Shown here piece by piece: positions 51,180 to 60,262 of a stretch of DNA of 64,000 bases. The DNA lies in the NCBI GenBank assembly GCA_050260675.1, contig JBLNCN010000008.1:1-64000 (forward strand), given 5' to 3'. A program made the translations under genes and the position numbers. The notes beneath the pieces were generated by a model. The model saw only the letters and a program-made list of their open reading frames with translations. It did no database searches and had not been told where the DNA came from. The DNA comes from JBBDIP01 sp050260675. GTDB taxonomy: Bacteria; Bacillota; Sulfobacillia; Fermentithermobacillales; Fermentithermobacillaceae. Each line of letters starts with the position of its first letter. The first letter of the stretch is position 1.

Positions 51180-52595
51180 CTACCTCCCCTGTTCTTTTCT
51201 GCGGACCACCCAGCCCTCTTTGTTCACCTGCCGCTCCCTGGCGATGGCCAGGGACTCCGGCGGGACTTCGAGGTTTATCGTGGACCCTGCTGCAACATAG
51301 GCGCCCTTCCCAACTCTCACGGGCGCGATTAGGTTGGTGTTGCATCCGATGAAGGCTCCGTCCTCGATGATGGTGCGGTACTTACGGACCCCGTCGTAGT
51401 TCACCGTGACGGTGCCCGCGCCAATATTAACTCCGGCGCCCATGTCTGTGTCGCCGGTATAACTGTGGTGGTGGATCTTGGTACGGGGGCCGATGACCGA
51501 GTTCTTGACCTCGGCGAAGTTGCCGATCAGCACATCGTCCGATAGCCGCGTGTTGGGCCGCAGATGGGCATAGGGCCCTATCTGCACGTTTCTTCCGATA
51601 TCTGAATCCTCCACGACCGATGACCAGACGCGACTGCCGTCCCCCACGACCGAACTCCGGATTTCGGTCCCCGGACCGATTATGCATCCGGAACCTATTT
51701 CGGTGGATCCGCTGAGGTAGGTGTAGGGCTCCAGGACTGTGTCCTGTCCAACTTGGACTCCATAGTCTACATAGGTGGATGCCGGGTCCCTGACGGTAAC
51801 GCCCGCCAGCATTAGTGCGTCAAGTATCTGCCTGCGCTTTTGGGATTCGACCTCCGCAAGCTCCTTACGATCGTTCACGCCCAGTACCTCCGACGGGTCT
51901 TCGGCCACCATGCCCGCCACCTTGAGGCCTTTACCGGAGCCTATCTGGACAATATCGGTTAGGTAATACTCGCGCTTCGCGTTCTGGTCGGTTATCTCGC
52001 CCAAGACCTGCAGAAGAACACTCTTCTTGACCAGGTAGATGCCTGAGTTGACTTCACGCTCGTCCCTCTGCTCGGGCGTCAGGTCCCTTGCCTCCACAAT
52101 ACGGAGAACTGCCCCGCCAGGGCCGCGGATCACGCGGCCGTATGAGGCAGGGTTGTCCGGGAAGTACGTAATGAGGGCTATATCCGAGGCCTCGCTCCGG
52201 TGGAATTCCACGAAGTCCTGAAGCAAGCGGGGAGTAAGGAGCGGAGTCGTATCGCCGTTCAGTATGAGGACGTCATCCACTTCACCAAGCTCGTCTCTGG
52301 CGCACATGACGGCATGGCCGGTGCCCTTCTGCTCGCGCTGCCAAGCGTAGACCAGGTCTCCTTGAAAGGACTTGTCCGCGTTCCAAGCATCGTCAACTTC
52401 CTGACGCACGTCCTCGCCTTTGTGGCCGATAACGATCACAATTCGCCGCGGGGAAAGCGTCGCCACAGCGTCCAGGACATAGCGCACAAGCGGGCGCCCG
52501 CACACAGTGAAAAGGACCTTCGGATTCTTGGACTTCATCCGGGTCCCTCCGCCTGCCGCCAGTACAACCGCTCCCAATAGTCGCTCGTTCGGCAT
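51180..52595 (-). CDS. glmU: Bifunctional GlmU (UDP-GlcNAc synthesis)
   Basis: A 471-residue protein. N-terminal uridyltransferase: VVLAAGGGTRMKSKNPKVL, then LNGDTTPLL. C-terminal left-handed helix of hexapeptide repeats with acetyltransferase residues (YTGDTDMGAGVNIGAGTVTV, AFIGCNTNLIAPVRVGKGAY). It makes UDP-GlcNAc for peptidoglycan. Confidence 0.95.
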   Translation of the reverse strand: MPNERLLGAVVLAAGGGTRMKSKNPKVLFTVCGRPLVRYVLDAVATLSPRRIVIVIGHKGEDVRQEVDDAWNADKSFQGDLVYAWQREQKGTGHAVMCARDELGEVDDVLILNGDTTPLLTPRLLQDFVEFHRSEASDIALITYFPDNPASYGRVIRGPGGAVLRIVEARDLTPEQRDEREVNSGIYLVKKSVLLQVLGEITDQNAKREYYLTDIVQIGSGKGLKVAGMVAEDPSEVLGVNDRKELAEVESQKRRQILDALMLAGVTVRDPASTYVDYGVQVGQDTVLEPYTYLSGSTEIGSGCIIGPGTEIRSSVVGDGSRVWSSVVEDSDIGRNVQIGPYAHLRPNTRLSDDVLIGNFAEVKNSVIGPRTKIHHHSYTGDTDMGAGVNIGAGTVTVNYDGVRKYRTIIEDGAFIGCNTNLIAPVRVGKGAYVAAGSTINLEVPPESLAIARERQVNKEGWVVRRKEQGR

Positions 52596-52619
52596 AGCTA
52601 GCTCACCTCGGGCATTATA

Positions 52620-53369
52620 TCACTTTGCCAGGATACGGCGGCAAAGCTCCAAGTCCGACGGTTTATCCACGTCGACCCCGATCTCGGGGCTGGCCCCCAG
52701 AATGCCTTTTGGATCCAGGCCAAGAAGGTCCCTCACCCTGTCCTCAAGTTCAACGACGCTAGCCTTCTTCAGGAGGAACTTGAGGAGCAGCCTCACCCCA
52801 AGCACGCCGAACATCTTGACCGGCTTCTTCCTGTAGGCGATCATCTTCTCCACCATCGGCCACGCGTTCTCCACGACGTCCTTCCTCACGAAGAAGACGT
52901 TGCCGCCGGTGTAGGTGCCCTCTTTCAGGGTCACGTAAGTCCGCTTCACACCCGGAAACATCCTGTCGCAGTCTTTCCTATCCGAGACCGGGTAACAGAA
53001 ATCGGCCCCGCTGGCAAGGCAGCGGTCGAGGAGGTCTTCCAAGATCTTGGGCGTTACCAGAGGGATATCGGACGCGCATATAAGGGCGAACTCGGTCTCG
53101 ACGCGCCCAAGACCGATCCTCACGTTCTCAAACAGGCTCTGCCCGGGTTCGACCAGTATGACTCTGTCACTCTCGTATTGAGAAAGCCCGTCGCGCGGAC
53201 CAATAAGGAGAATCCTCCCCACCCGCGGGACGGCCGCCAGTGCGTCAAGTATGTAGGACACCATGGGTTTGCCCGCGATGTCGATGTTGGCTTCGAGATA
53301 CTCGCCGCTGTCCATAGCCAGTTGGCCTGTGTTCTCGCGTCCGGCAAGCACGATCGCGTCAATGCTCAA
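52620..53369 (-). CDS. MobA-like nucleotidyltransferase
   Basis: A 249-residue NTP-transferase fold: IDAIVLAGRENTGQLAMDSG, IAGKPMVSYILDALA, and the metal Asp in ICASDIPLVTP. The usual glycine-rich loop (GGxSxRMG) is weakly kept. This type sits between ispE and glmU in many clostridia; its substrate is unknown. Its ATG overlaps the ispE stop. Confidence 0.72.
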   Translation of the reverse strand: MSIDAIVLAGRENTGQLAMDSGEYLEANIDIAGKPMVSYILDALAAVPRVGRILLIGPRDGLSQYESDRVILVEPGQSLFENVRIGLGRVETEFALICASDIPLVTPKILEDLLDRCLASGADFCYPVSDRKDCDRMFPGVKRTYVTLKEGTYTGGNVFFVRKDVVENAWPMVEKMIAYRKKPVKMFGVLGVRLLLKFLLKKASVVELEDRVRDLLGLDPKGILGASPEIGVDVDKPSDLELCRRILAK

Positions 53370-54292
53370 TCTTCACACCCCGTTCGTAACACAACCACAC
53401 TTCTAAGGCCCAGCTCACTAGCACGGGCTTCCATCTCCAGTTTAACCTCTTCAGCGTGCTCCGGTGAGCGGCATATTCCGAAAACCGCCGAGCCGCTGCC
53501 AGTCATCGAGGCGCCGAGCGCTCCGGAATGGATGAGGCTTTGCTTTACAGCCTCGATCTCCGGGTGCCGCATTGCTACCGGCTCCTCGAGATCATTGACG
53601 AGGAGCTGCGCCAACGCTGAAGCATTGCCTGACGACAGAGCGCTCACAACGTCTTGCTCCCGCCATTCTTGTTGCGGCCGCAGCCCTGGATTCACCTCAT
53701 CCCAGTCCTTGTAGGCTTGTGCGGTGTTGACCTGGAAAGATGGGATAGCCAGAACCAGGTGGAACTGCTTCGGGTCGGGCAACGGATGTACGTCTCCCCC
53801 TGTGCCCGAACACCAAGCGGCCGACCAAGCGGGCGGGACTGAATTGCAGCCGAGGAAAAAGGGGACGTCCGCGCCGATACTGGCAGCCACTTTGAGGAGG
53901 CGTCCGGGACGCAGCCGGGATTCCTGGGGAATCATGCTGTTGACCACGAGCAGGGCGGCAGCGGCATCGGAGCTCCCTCCGCCCATGCCGCCGCCCTCGG
54001 GAATGGCTTTATCCACTTGTATGTGGAGGTTCAGGCGGCAGCCCGACACGTCAAAAACCGCTTGAACCGCTTTCATAACCAGGTTGTCCTTGGGCAACAG
54101 CCCGGGGAGGGCGGGACAAACGACAGATAGACCCTCTCCGCCTGGGCGAAAGGTTAGCACGTCGTGCAGTTGGACGGGGATCATGATGGTCGACACCTCA
54201 TGATACCCGTCCGGCCTTCTGCCCGTGATCCTGAGGGTCAAGTTAACCTTGCCGAACGCTCTTCGAGAGAACTCCAACACGGTATCTTTCAC
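53366..54292 (-). CDS. ispE: 4-diphosphocytidyl-2-C-methyl-D-erythritol kinase
   Basis: A 308-residue GHMP kinase of the non-mevalonate isoprenoid pathway. Motifs: FGKVNLTLRITGRRPDGYHE (N-terminal), PEGGGMGGGSSDAAAALLVV (the ATP-binding loop) and GALGASMTGSGSAVFGI. Full length and in the usual neighbourhood. Confidence 0.93.
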   Translation of the reverse strand: MKDTVLEFSRRAFGKVNLTLRITGRRPDGYHEVSTIMIPVQLHDVLTFRPGGEGLSVVCPALPGLLPKDNLVMKAVQAVFDVSGCRLNLHIQVDKAIPEGGGMGGGSSDAAAALLVVNSMIPQESRLRPGRLLKVAASIGADVPFFLGCNSVPPAWSAAWCSGTGGDVHPLPDPKQFHLVLAIPSFQVNTAQAYKDWDEVNPGLRPQQEWREQDVVSALSSGNASALAQLLVNDLEEPVAMRHPEIEAVKQSLIHSGALGASMTGSGSAVFGICRSPEHAEEVKLEMEARASELGLRSVVVLRTGCED

Positions 54293-54327
54293 CTGGCGTT
54301 ACTTCTCCGAAGAACGCCCCTATCCTT

Positions 54328-55359
54328 TTACAGCCGTATGGACAAAGCGTCGCACACGTTCTTCATGCGCCCAAAGATCGACACCGTGTCCGAACCCGCC
54401 GACAGAAGCCCGACCGCCTGGCCCTGTTCATTGACAACCAAGGAACCGCTGTCTCCCGGCTGCGCCAAGTGGGTCGTGACGATCTGGTCGCCAAACGTCG
54501 CTTCGCCTGCATCCCCCATGCCGACTTTTATGGTAGCCTGCACTACTTTCACGGTGCCGGAGTTGAGCCCGCTGGTGCGGCCGCTCTTGCGGACCTTCAT
54601 GCCGACCGAGGCCTCTACCATCCCCTTCGGTGTGCCGATCCCGACGATCTCGTCGGTTACAAGGTCTCTCCTGACCGGCTTAGCAGTGGCGGCATCGACC
54701 AGGTTGACGGTAGACGCTCGTTTGTACAGCCTCACCTCATAACTGCGCCTGAACCACTTCACGACGCGGTTGAGCCCTGCCTCAACCGCGGCAGCCACCG
54801 GACAGCTAGATGAGGTCGAGTTCATGTAGACCGGCACGAATTTGTGCAGCGTGGCAATGGTATCCTCTTTCTTACCGCCGTCGTAGGGGCCCGGCTGATA
54901 GATGGGATCGCCGATCTTGCACCTTCCGTCCTTACCGTTGCTGCTGTTGGCGAAGACGTGGCAGTTTGAGAGCAGGAGAGGTTCTCCCGTCTTGGCATCG
55001 TAGACCAGAGCGCCAAACGTGCCGGCCGATATCTTGTAGTGGCCTGCGCTTACTCCGGGCATGGCCGGGCGGTGTCTCTCGGTCCTCACTATGCTGGGAC
55101 CGGCCACGCTAGAAACCCCAAGCGCAACAACGTCGCCTACTTCAATCACATCGGTGGCCGCATCCGCGATACTCATCGGCACTACGTCGCACGCGTGCAG
55201 CGCGTCCTTTGGCAGTTTCTGCTTCACCAGGACCGTCAGCGCCGGTCTTCCTGTTGACTCACCGTGAACTAGCTTATCTCCCATTCCGACCCCAACCACA
55301 TTCGGAAGCCCCAGGAGAGTCGGGGCGGAGACTTGCAGCGCTTTCAGAACCGCATCCAT
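54328..55359 (-). CDS. Trypsin-like serine protease domain protein
   Basis: A 343-residue protein from ATG 55359, after AAGGTGGGAGGG (the frame open to 55413 lacks a site). The chymotrypsin-type fold is indicated by LLSNCHVF (His), then TTHLAQPGDSGSLVV (the G-D-S-G-S with the Ser). The Asp of the triad is likely in the middle. No signal peptide is visible. The position next to veg and ispE, where Bacillus has the spore protease gene yabG, is notable; it is not YabG by sequence. Confidence 0.7.
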   Translation of the reverse strand: MDAVLKALQVSAPTLLGLPNVVGVGMGDKLVHGESTGRPALTVLVKQKLPKDALHACDVVPMSIADAATDVIEVGDVVALGVSSVAGPSIVRTERHRPAMPGVSAGHYKISAGTFGALVYDAKTGEPLLLSNCHVFANSSNGKDGRCKIGDPIYQPGPYDGGKKEDTIATLHKFVPVYMNSTSSSCPVAAAVEAGLNRVVKWFRRSYEVRLYKRASTVNLVDAATAKPVRRDLVTDEIVGIGTPKGMVEASVGMKVRKSGRTSGLNSGTVKVVQATIKVGMGDAGEATFGDQIVTTHLAQPGDSGSLVVNEQGQAVGLLSAGSDTVSIFGRMKNVCDALSIRL

Positions 55360-55480
55360 GGCCCTCCCACCTTCCAGATAAGGCATCTGTAAACACCTTA
55401 TGTAGAGGGCCATTAAGTGGTGATTTGGGGGAAAGCTACTGGTCCTGGGTCAGGCGACGGGGAAAGCGACGTGGCGCACA

Positions 55481-55511
55481 CGCAAAAGGGCCGCGCTTTC
55501 GCGCGGCCCTT
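55481..55511 (-). terminator. Rho-independent terminator of veg
   Basis: AAGGGCCGCGC (55486-55496) and GCGCGGCCCTT (55501-55511) form an 11-bp stem with loop TTTC. On the minus strand the stem is followed by TTTTGCG, a short T-tract. Confidence 0.75.
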
Positions 55512-55580
55512 CAGACTATGCTCAGACTATACGTCGGCCTTTGTCCTATTCGTTGACTCTTGTCGCTGGCTTTGCTCTTC

Positions 55581-55832
55581 CTACTCGTCCTGACCGCAGT
55601 CGAACCTTAGTTCAACCGCGTCGGTGAGGACGTCGATGTAGCTCCACGACATGTGCCTATCGTCATCGTCGTCGCTGAACCGGACCACGAAAATGCTGGG
55701 GTAGGTCTTCTCGAGGACGCCCTTCTTCTGAAAGACCTTTTTCCTGCCTTCGCTGGCCCTGACCGTGACCTTCTGACCGAGGTGGCTATCCAGTTTCTCT
55801 CGGATAGCCTCAATCGCGTTCTTTTCCGGCAC
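55581..55832 (-). CDS. veg: Veg protein
   Basis: An 83-residue protein. The Veg core AIREKLDSHLGQKVTVRASE, GRKKVFQKKGVLEKTYPSIF, and a DRHMSWSYIDVLT end are typical. Veg influences biofilm and matrix regulators in Bacillus. Here the middle has an acidic run DDDDD. Confidence 0.9.
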   Translation of the reverse strand: MPEKNAIEAIREKLDSHLGQKVTVRASEGRKKVFQKKGVLEKTYPSIFVVRFSDDDDDRHMSWSYIDVLTDAVELRFDCGQDE

Positions 55833-55853
55833 AGGCTATCCCTCTCTTCGTAG

Positions 55854-56324
55854 TTACTTGGAGTGTTTGTCTGCTACCTGTGACGCGCCGTAGGCGTCGG
55901 GCTTTATCTTCGCTGCAAAGCCACTGCTCGAGATCTCCTGTACTAGTTCCCTGATCATCGACCTTGTCTCGCCGTGGTGGCCGACGTCCATGTGTATCTC
56001 CACATTGAGGTCGGAGTGGCCGTTCTTCGAGATTTCAGCGGCGAGCTTGGACGCAACGTCCAGGCTGAGATGGGCTTCGTAGAAGATGCGCTGGCGAAGG
56101 CTCGGCATCTTCTTCACATAGGCGCGGGAGTAGAAATAGCGGCCGCCTTTGCCCAGCCTATGAATAACCACAGCGGTGACGAAGCAGATCTGATCCCGCG
56201 ACTGGGAGTCGCTGCCCACGATCAGCTTGTACTCGGCGTGGGGCTCTTGGGCCATGAAGTCGCAGATGTCTTCGAACATGGCACTGAAAGACATCGGCCC
56301 TTTGGTGGGGCTGACGTAGTACAT
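55854..56324 (-). CDS. YkuK-family RNase H-like protein
   Basis: A 156-residue protein from ATG 56324, after GGGGGGAGAGTCGGAG. The core IVGSDSQSRDQICFVTAVVI and EIHMDVGHHGETRSMIRELV match the DUF458/YkuK family, which has the RNase H fold (Asp of GSDSQ, Glu and Asp of EIHMDVG). Activity is not known. Placed between rsmA and veg. Confidence 0.75.
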   Translation of the reverse strand: MYYVSPTKGPMSFSAMFEDICDFMAQEPHAEYKLIVGSDSQSRDQICFVTAVVIHRLGKGGRYFYSRAYVKKMPSLRQRIFYEAHLSLDVASKLAAEISKNGHSDLNVEIHMDVGHHGETRSMIRELVQEISSSGFAAKIKPDAYGASQVADKHSK

Positions 56325-56423
56325 CTCCGACTCTCCCCCCTTCGCCACCTTTCACATAATTCTAGCACTTCGTGACCTTTGTCGCAAATATGCAGGCAAT
56401 TGGGCAGCGGCGGAGCAATGAGT

Positions 56424-57275
56424 TCAGCGCCTTTGAGACGCCGCCTTGGTGAGCCTTACGAAGTCTTCGATGGACAGATCTTCGGGACGGCAGAGCGGAT
56501 CGACGCCGGCTGCCGCGAGTGCGGTCAGCAGGGTCTCGCGATCGGGAAAGACCTCTTTCAGGCCATTCTGGAGTGTTTTCCTCCGCTGCGAGAAGACAGC
56601 CCGGGAGATGGAGTCCAGGAGCGCTTCTTCCTCCGGGGTGAGGGGAAACTGGGGCTTAACCTGAAGGGTGACAAGGCACGACCCCACATCGGGCCGTGGG
56701 ACAAATGAACCCTTCGATATGCGCTTTTCTACAGAGACGTCGGCCCTGTACTGGCACCACAAGGAGAGTCTTCCGAAATCGCGACTGCCGGGAGGGGCCG
56801 CCATGCGCTCCCCGACTTCCTCCTGCACGACGAAGCCCATCCGGCCCCACCTGGCCCTCTTGACGAGCGCGCTGTACATGATCTCGGAGGTCACATAGTA
56901 AGGCAGGTTCCCGCACAAGGCCAGGGCCTCTCCCGGGTTCCCTTCGGCAACGGTTCCACCGGTGAGATCGAACTCCAGGGCGTCACCCCAGACGATCTGG
57001 ACATTGGGCAACTCCATCGAGGTTCTCTCCAATGCGGGGGCCAGATCGCGGTCCATCTCAAGGGCGTAGACTCTTCGAGCTCGGCCGGCGAGTTCTCTGG
57101 TGAGAGTGCCGATTCCCGCGCCTATCTCCACCACGACGTACCGGTCTTCCTCCGGAAGCATAAGGGAGGCGATGGAGCGGAGCAGGGCGGGATCGATCAT
57201 GAAGTGCTGCCCAAGTCTTTTCTTGGGGAGTATCCCGAACTCCCTAAGGATCTTGCCGTACTGAGGTGCTGTCAT
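56424..57275 (-). CDS. rsmA: 16S rRNA dimethyladenosine transferase
   Basis: A 283-residue enzyme that dimethylates two adenines near the 3' end of 16S rRNA. SAM motif VVVEIGAGIGTLTRELAG, then YALEMDRDLAPAL, and the catalytic GNLPYYVTSEI (NLPY). Full length. Overlaps yabE by four bases. Confidence 0.95.
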   Translation of the reverse strand: MTAPQYGKILREFGILPKKRLGQHFMIDPALLRSIASLMLPEEDRYVVVEIGAGIGTLTRELAGRARRVYALEMDRDLAPALERTSMELPNVQIVWGDALEFDLTGGTVAEGNPGEALALCGNLPYYVTSEIMYSALVKRARWGRMGFVVQEEVGERMAAPPGSRDFGRLSLWCQYRADVSVEKRISKGSFVPRPDVGSCLVTLQVKPQFPLTPEEEALLDSISRAVFSQRRKTLQNGLKEVFPDRETLLTALAAAGVDPLCRPEDLSIEDFVRLTKAASQRR

Positions 57276-58294
57276 TCAAGCACGTAGACCTTGGTATTGC
57301 GCATCCCCCAACGGAGAGCCTCATCGTGGGTCTCGTAGCACACGTCGATCTTGTTACCCCTGATGGCGCCGCCTGTATCGGCCGCAAGCGCGTATCCGTA
57401 TCCGTCAACGTACACCCGTGTGCCAAGCGGTATGATCCTCGGATCGACGGCGATGACTCCGGGCTTGGCCGGCACTCCCAGAGCAGTGACTCCCTTCGCG
57501 TTGGGCCCGCAGCACTTGGTACAGGGGCAATAGGCTGTCGAGCGCATCTCGAACGCCTTCACAAACCTGATGTTTTCGCCGCCGCGGGAGACTTCCTGCA
57601 ACGTACCTACCAAGACAACCTGCGCCTTGGGCTCCGTGACGAGTTCCCGCCCGAGTTCCTGTCTGGACACTTCGACGCCATCCTCGTACCGGACCTTGTA
57701 GTCTACCCGGGAAACACCGTTGCTACCGTACCTATAGACCTTAGTCAGGCCAGCTTCGATGGAGGAGTCGTTCCTTCTCTCTGTAGCGAACGGGACCTGA
57801 ACGTTTTCAGTGACTTCGGCAAACGTCACCTCAACGATCCTTAGGAGACCTGTCTCGGAGACGTTCTTGCCCACAGCGGGGACCACTATATCGTCGGGCC
57901 CGGGTTCCACGCCTGCCAGGTCAAGGATTCTGGAGACATCCCGGTCGCAGGTGAGGTAGGTTGTTACGCTTTCGCCCTTCTTCACAAAAACGGGTTCGGC
58001 TCTTTGTATGTCTACCTTCATCCCGTTCTTCACGGGAGAGTCGAGCGCGGGAGTGACCCGGTCCATAGGCCCAAGCACGATACCCGCCTCGGCGATCGCT
58101 TCCTCTACCGTCTTACCCGGATTGTGAAGCCGGACTTCGCGGTCCCAAGCCGACACGACAATCTGCTTATCATTCACAAGCGCGACAGCCGCGCAGATTA
58201 GCCCCAGTAACGTTCCCACAATGCATGTTAGCAGGGCATATGATAGAGGGCTTCGCTTTTTCCTATCAGTTGCGGCGATGACCCAGATGCGCAA
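57272..58294 (-). CDS. yabE: YabE-type cell wall protein (DUF348, G5, 3D domains)
   Basis: A 340-residue protein: signal/anchor helix (LLTCIVGTLLGLICAAVALV), two DUF348 repeats, a G5 domain, then the C-terminal 3D domain (AYCPCTKCCGPNAKGVTALG, DPRIIPLGTRVYVDGYGYAL, ADTGGAIRGNKIDV) with the three Asp residues. Likely a wall lytic or resuscitation-type enzyme. Upstream (58348-58372) the leader holds a 7-bp hairpin (TAGCGCC/GGCGCTA) of unknown use. Confidence 0.9.
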   Translation of the reverse strand: MRIWVIAATDRKKRSPLSYALLTCIVGTLLGLICAAVALVNDKQIVVSAWDREVRLHNPGKTVEEAIAEAGIVLGPMDRVTPALDSPVKNGMKVDIQRAEPVFVKKGESVTTYLTCDRDVSRILDLAGVEPGPDDIVVPAVGKNVSETGLLRIVEVTFAEVTENVQVPFATERRNDSSIEAGLTKVYRYGSNGVSRVDYKVRYEDGVEVSRQELGRELVTEPKAQVVLVGTLQEVSRGGENIRFVKAFEMRSTAYCPCTKCCGPNAKGVTALGVPAKPGVIAVDPRIIPLGTRVYVDGYGYALAADTGGAIRGNKIDVCYETHDEALRWGMRNTKVYVLE

Positions 58295-58457
58295 TAAAGT
58301 ATCCCTCCGATTTGACTACTTCGCTATTGGATTGGGATCTCCTTCCTTAGCGCCTCCTGCGGGACGGCGCTAGGCCCTACGGCCTATGCCCAGACATTGT
58401 ATACACGTTATGTTATGCGGGCTTGGTCGATTTATGCGGTGGCAGGAAATTTAGGGG

Positions 58458-59303
58458 TCAACTGGTCATCCAAGAGGTCCTTCCCAGGAAGGCCCGTTCG
58501 GAATTGGCAGATGTGATAGCGAGGAACTCGGGCAGTCCGAGCCCCAACAATTGAGCCGCCAGCGCGGCTGCCTCCAATACGAAGGCCGGCTCGTTGCGCC
58601 TACCTCTCATCGTCTGCGGAGACAAGTAAGGAGCATCGGTTTCAAGGAGGATGCGGTCCTTCGGGATAGCCGTCAGCGCATCTCTGAGATGCTGATTCTT
58701 GGGGTACGTGACCGTTCCCCCAAACCCGAGATATCCCCCAAGGTCCACGCACTTGCGCGCGTAGTCCGCGTCCCCCGAGAAGCAGTGGAATATGACCGGC
58801 GTTGTGAGCCCCGCCTCCTTCACCATTTCCAGGACATCTTGGTGCGCATCACGCTGGTGGATCACAGCTGGTAACCCGACCTCGCGGGCCAGGTCCAGCC
58901 CCATTTGGAAGCAGGCCGACTGCAGGGGCCGAGGGGAGAAGTCTCTGGCGTAGTCAAGGCCCATCTCTCCAACGGCGGCAATCACTCCCGGGCGCTCTTT
59001 GAGAAGGGACCTCACGCTGGCCCACTGCGCCTCCACTTCGCTCATGGAGTTGCCTGCGTTATGAGGATGGACTCCGACGGCGCACTTACCACCCAGTTTT
59101 TCGGCTAGGCGAACGGACGCGCGGGACGACTCCGCGTCAAAGCCGATCTCAATGAAATGCACGCCCTGAACTCGGCACCGGTCAATGACCATTTCGCGGT
59201 CCGCGTCAAAGTCACGCATGGATACATGCGCGTGGGTATCGATGGCAAGCAGTGGGCCCCCGATGGGGAATCCCGGGCTCCCGCTAGGAGATCCTGCTGC
59301 CAT
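58458..59303 (-). CDS. tatD: TatD-family metal-dependent hydrolase
   Basis: A 281-residue protein. Metal ligands: IDTHAHV, GVHPHN, VGEMGLDYAR, VIHQRDAH, FHCFSGD and LLETDAPYLSP. TatD proteins act as nucleases (DNase). The ATG at 59303 overlaps the end of the tRNA-binding-domain gene by 20 bases. Confidence 0.92.
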   Translation of the reverse strand: MAAGSPSGSPGFPIGGPLLAIDTHAHVSMRDFDADREMVIDRCRVQGVHFIEIGFDAESSRASVRLAEKLGGKCAVGVHPHNAGNSMSEVEAQWASVRSLLKERPGVIAAVGEMGLDYARDFSPRPLQSACFQMGLDLAREVGLPAVIHQRDAHQDVLEMVKEAGLTTPVIFHCFSGDADYARKCVDLGGYLGFGGTVTYPKNQHLRDALTAIPKDRILLETDAPYLSPQTMRGRRNEPAFVLEAAALAAQLLGLGLPEFLAITSANSERAFLGRTSWMTS

Positions 59304-59622
59304 TTGCCACGGCGCGGTCGACTGTCAACACGGCCAGGTTCTCCCCATCCTTGGCGGCAAGAAGCATGCCGTTGGATTCAAGCCCCCTGATGACGGCGGG
59401 TTTTAAGTTGTGGACGACGATGATCTTCTTCCCCACCAGTTCCTCGGGAGTGTAGTACATGGCTACTCCCGCCAGGATCTGCCTTGTCTCATCGCCGAAG
59501 CTTACCTGCAGACGGAGGAGCTTGTCGGCGCCCTGGATCCTCTCGCAGGAGAGGACCTCGGCCACCCTGAGGTCAACCTGTTTGAACTGGTCTATGGTGA
59601 TGACGTTGTCTTCGTTTTCCAT
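59284..59622 (-). CDS. Free-standing tRNA-binding domain (MetRS C-terminal/CsaA type)
   Basis: A 112-residue protein from ATG 59622, after GGAGGGAGAATTC. It is the OB-fold EMAP/TRBD domain: DQFKQVDLRVAEVLSCERIQ, GADKLLRLQVSFGDETRQIL, AGVAMYYTPEELVGKKIIVV, LESNGMLLAAKD. In Bacillus relatives this is the C-terminal part of metS, and metS is the gene normally found here. No catalytic MetRS body is present in this window. It may bind tRNA as a trans-acting partner of a MetRS encoded elsewhere. Confidence 0.85.
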   Translation of the reverse strand: MENEDNVITIDQFKQVDLRVAEVLSCERIQGADKLLRLQVSFGDETRQILAGVAMYYTPEELVGKKIIVVHNLKPAVIRGLESNGMLLAAKDGENLAVLTVDRAVANGSRIS

Positions 59623-59826
59623 GAATTCTCCCTCCAGCTTCACGTAAGACCGTGCTAGTCTGTTTGTAGATCGCCTGATGCGTAGTATATGGGCGATGTA
59701 TTATAATACTTCCTGTTCAGGGGCACCGGCCCCCTACAGGATATCTTGCGCAATTTTAGCACTTTAAGCCTGTGTAAGAAAGAACCGGATACCCTCCCAA
59801 CTCCTACGAAATCTGTCGAAAGTCGC

Positions 59827-59855
59827 TTGACGATTTCTGGTACATCTGGTATCTA
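59827..59855 (+). promoter_or_regulatory. abrB promoter
   Basis: TTGACG (59827-59832), 17 bases, TATCTA (59850-59855), with an AGGAGG site at the ATG 59913. The region 59644-59826 shows nothing else I can name. Confidence 0.55.
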
Positions 59856-59912
59856 TTCTGTGATACCTTAGCGGAACTTTGAGAGAGACAGCTGTAGGAG
59901 GTGATTTCCGGC

Positions 59913-60164
59913 ATGATGAAGTCGACGGGTGTTGTGAGGAAAGTTGACGAACTGGGTAGAGTGGTCATCCCGATCGAACTGCGCAGGACGCTCGATATCG
60001 GAGAGAAGGATTCTCTCGAGATTTATGTGGACGGCGAGAGCATAATCCTCAAGAAATACGAGCCCGCGTGCGTGTTCTGTGGAAACGCTGCAGACGTTGA
60101 GATATACAAGGGCAAGAGAGTCTGCAAGCATTGCCTGGAGGAACTGGGTCAGATCGCGAGATAG
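59913..60164 (+). CDS. abrB: AbrB-family transition-state regulator with C-terminal zinc knuckle
   Basis: An 83-residue protein from ATG 59913, after AGGAGGTGATTTCC. The AbrB swapped-hairpin DNA-binding domain is complete (STGVVRKVDELGRVVIPIEL). The last third, CVFCGNAADVEIYKGKRVCK and HC, adds CxxC...CxxC, a likely zinc site not in Bacillus AbrB. It regulates transition-state genes by DNA binding. Opposite orientation to its neighbours. Confidence 0.92.
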   Translation: MMKSTGVVRKVDELGRVVIPIELRRTLDIGEKDSLEIYVDGESIILKKYEPACVFCGNAADVEIYKGKRVCKHCLEELGQIAR

Positions 60165-60193
60165 AGTATCGGGATAGCGCCCTGCTAATATCA

Positions 60194-60225
60194 AGGAGGC
60201 TGAGTACCAGCCTCCTCTTGATTTT
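60194..60225 (+). terminator. Rho-independent terminator of abrB
   Basis: AGGAGGCTG (60194-60202) and CAGCCTCCT (60208-60216) form a 9-bp stem with loop AGTAC, followed by CTTGATTTTG. Confidence 0.65.
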
Positions 60226-60262
60226 GCCTGCATTCTGAACCGGTCCAAGGTTGGGCCCGGGG

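Noticed and set aside
59644..59900. T-box riboswitch before the tRNA-binding-domain gene
   Set aside because: No T-box sequence or specifier loop is visible and the gene is not a full synthetase.
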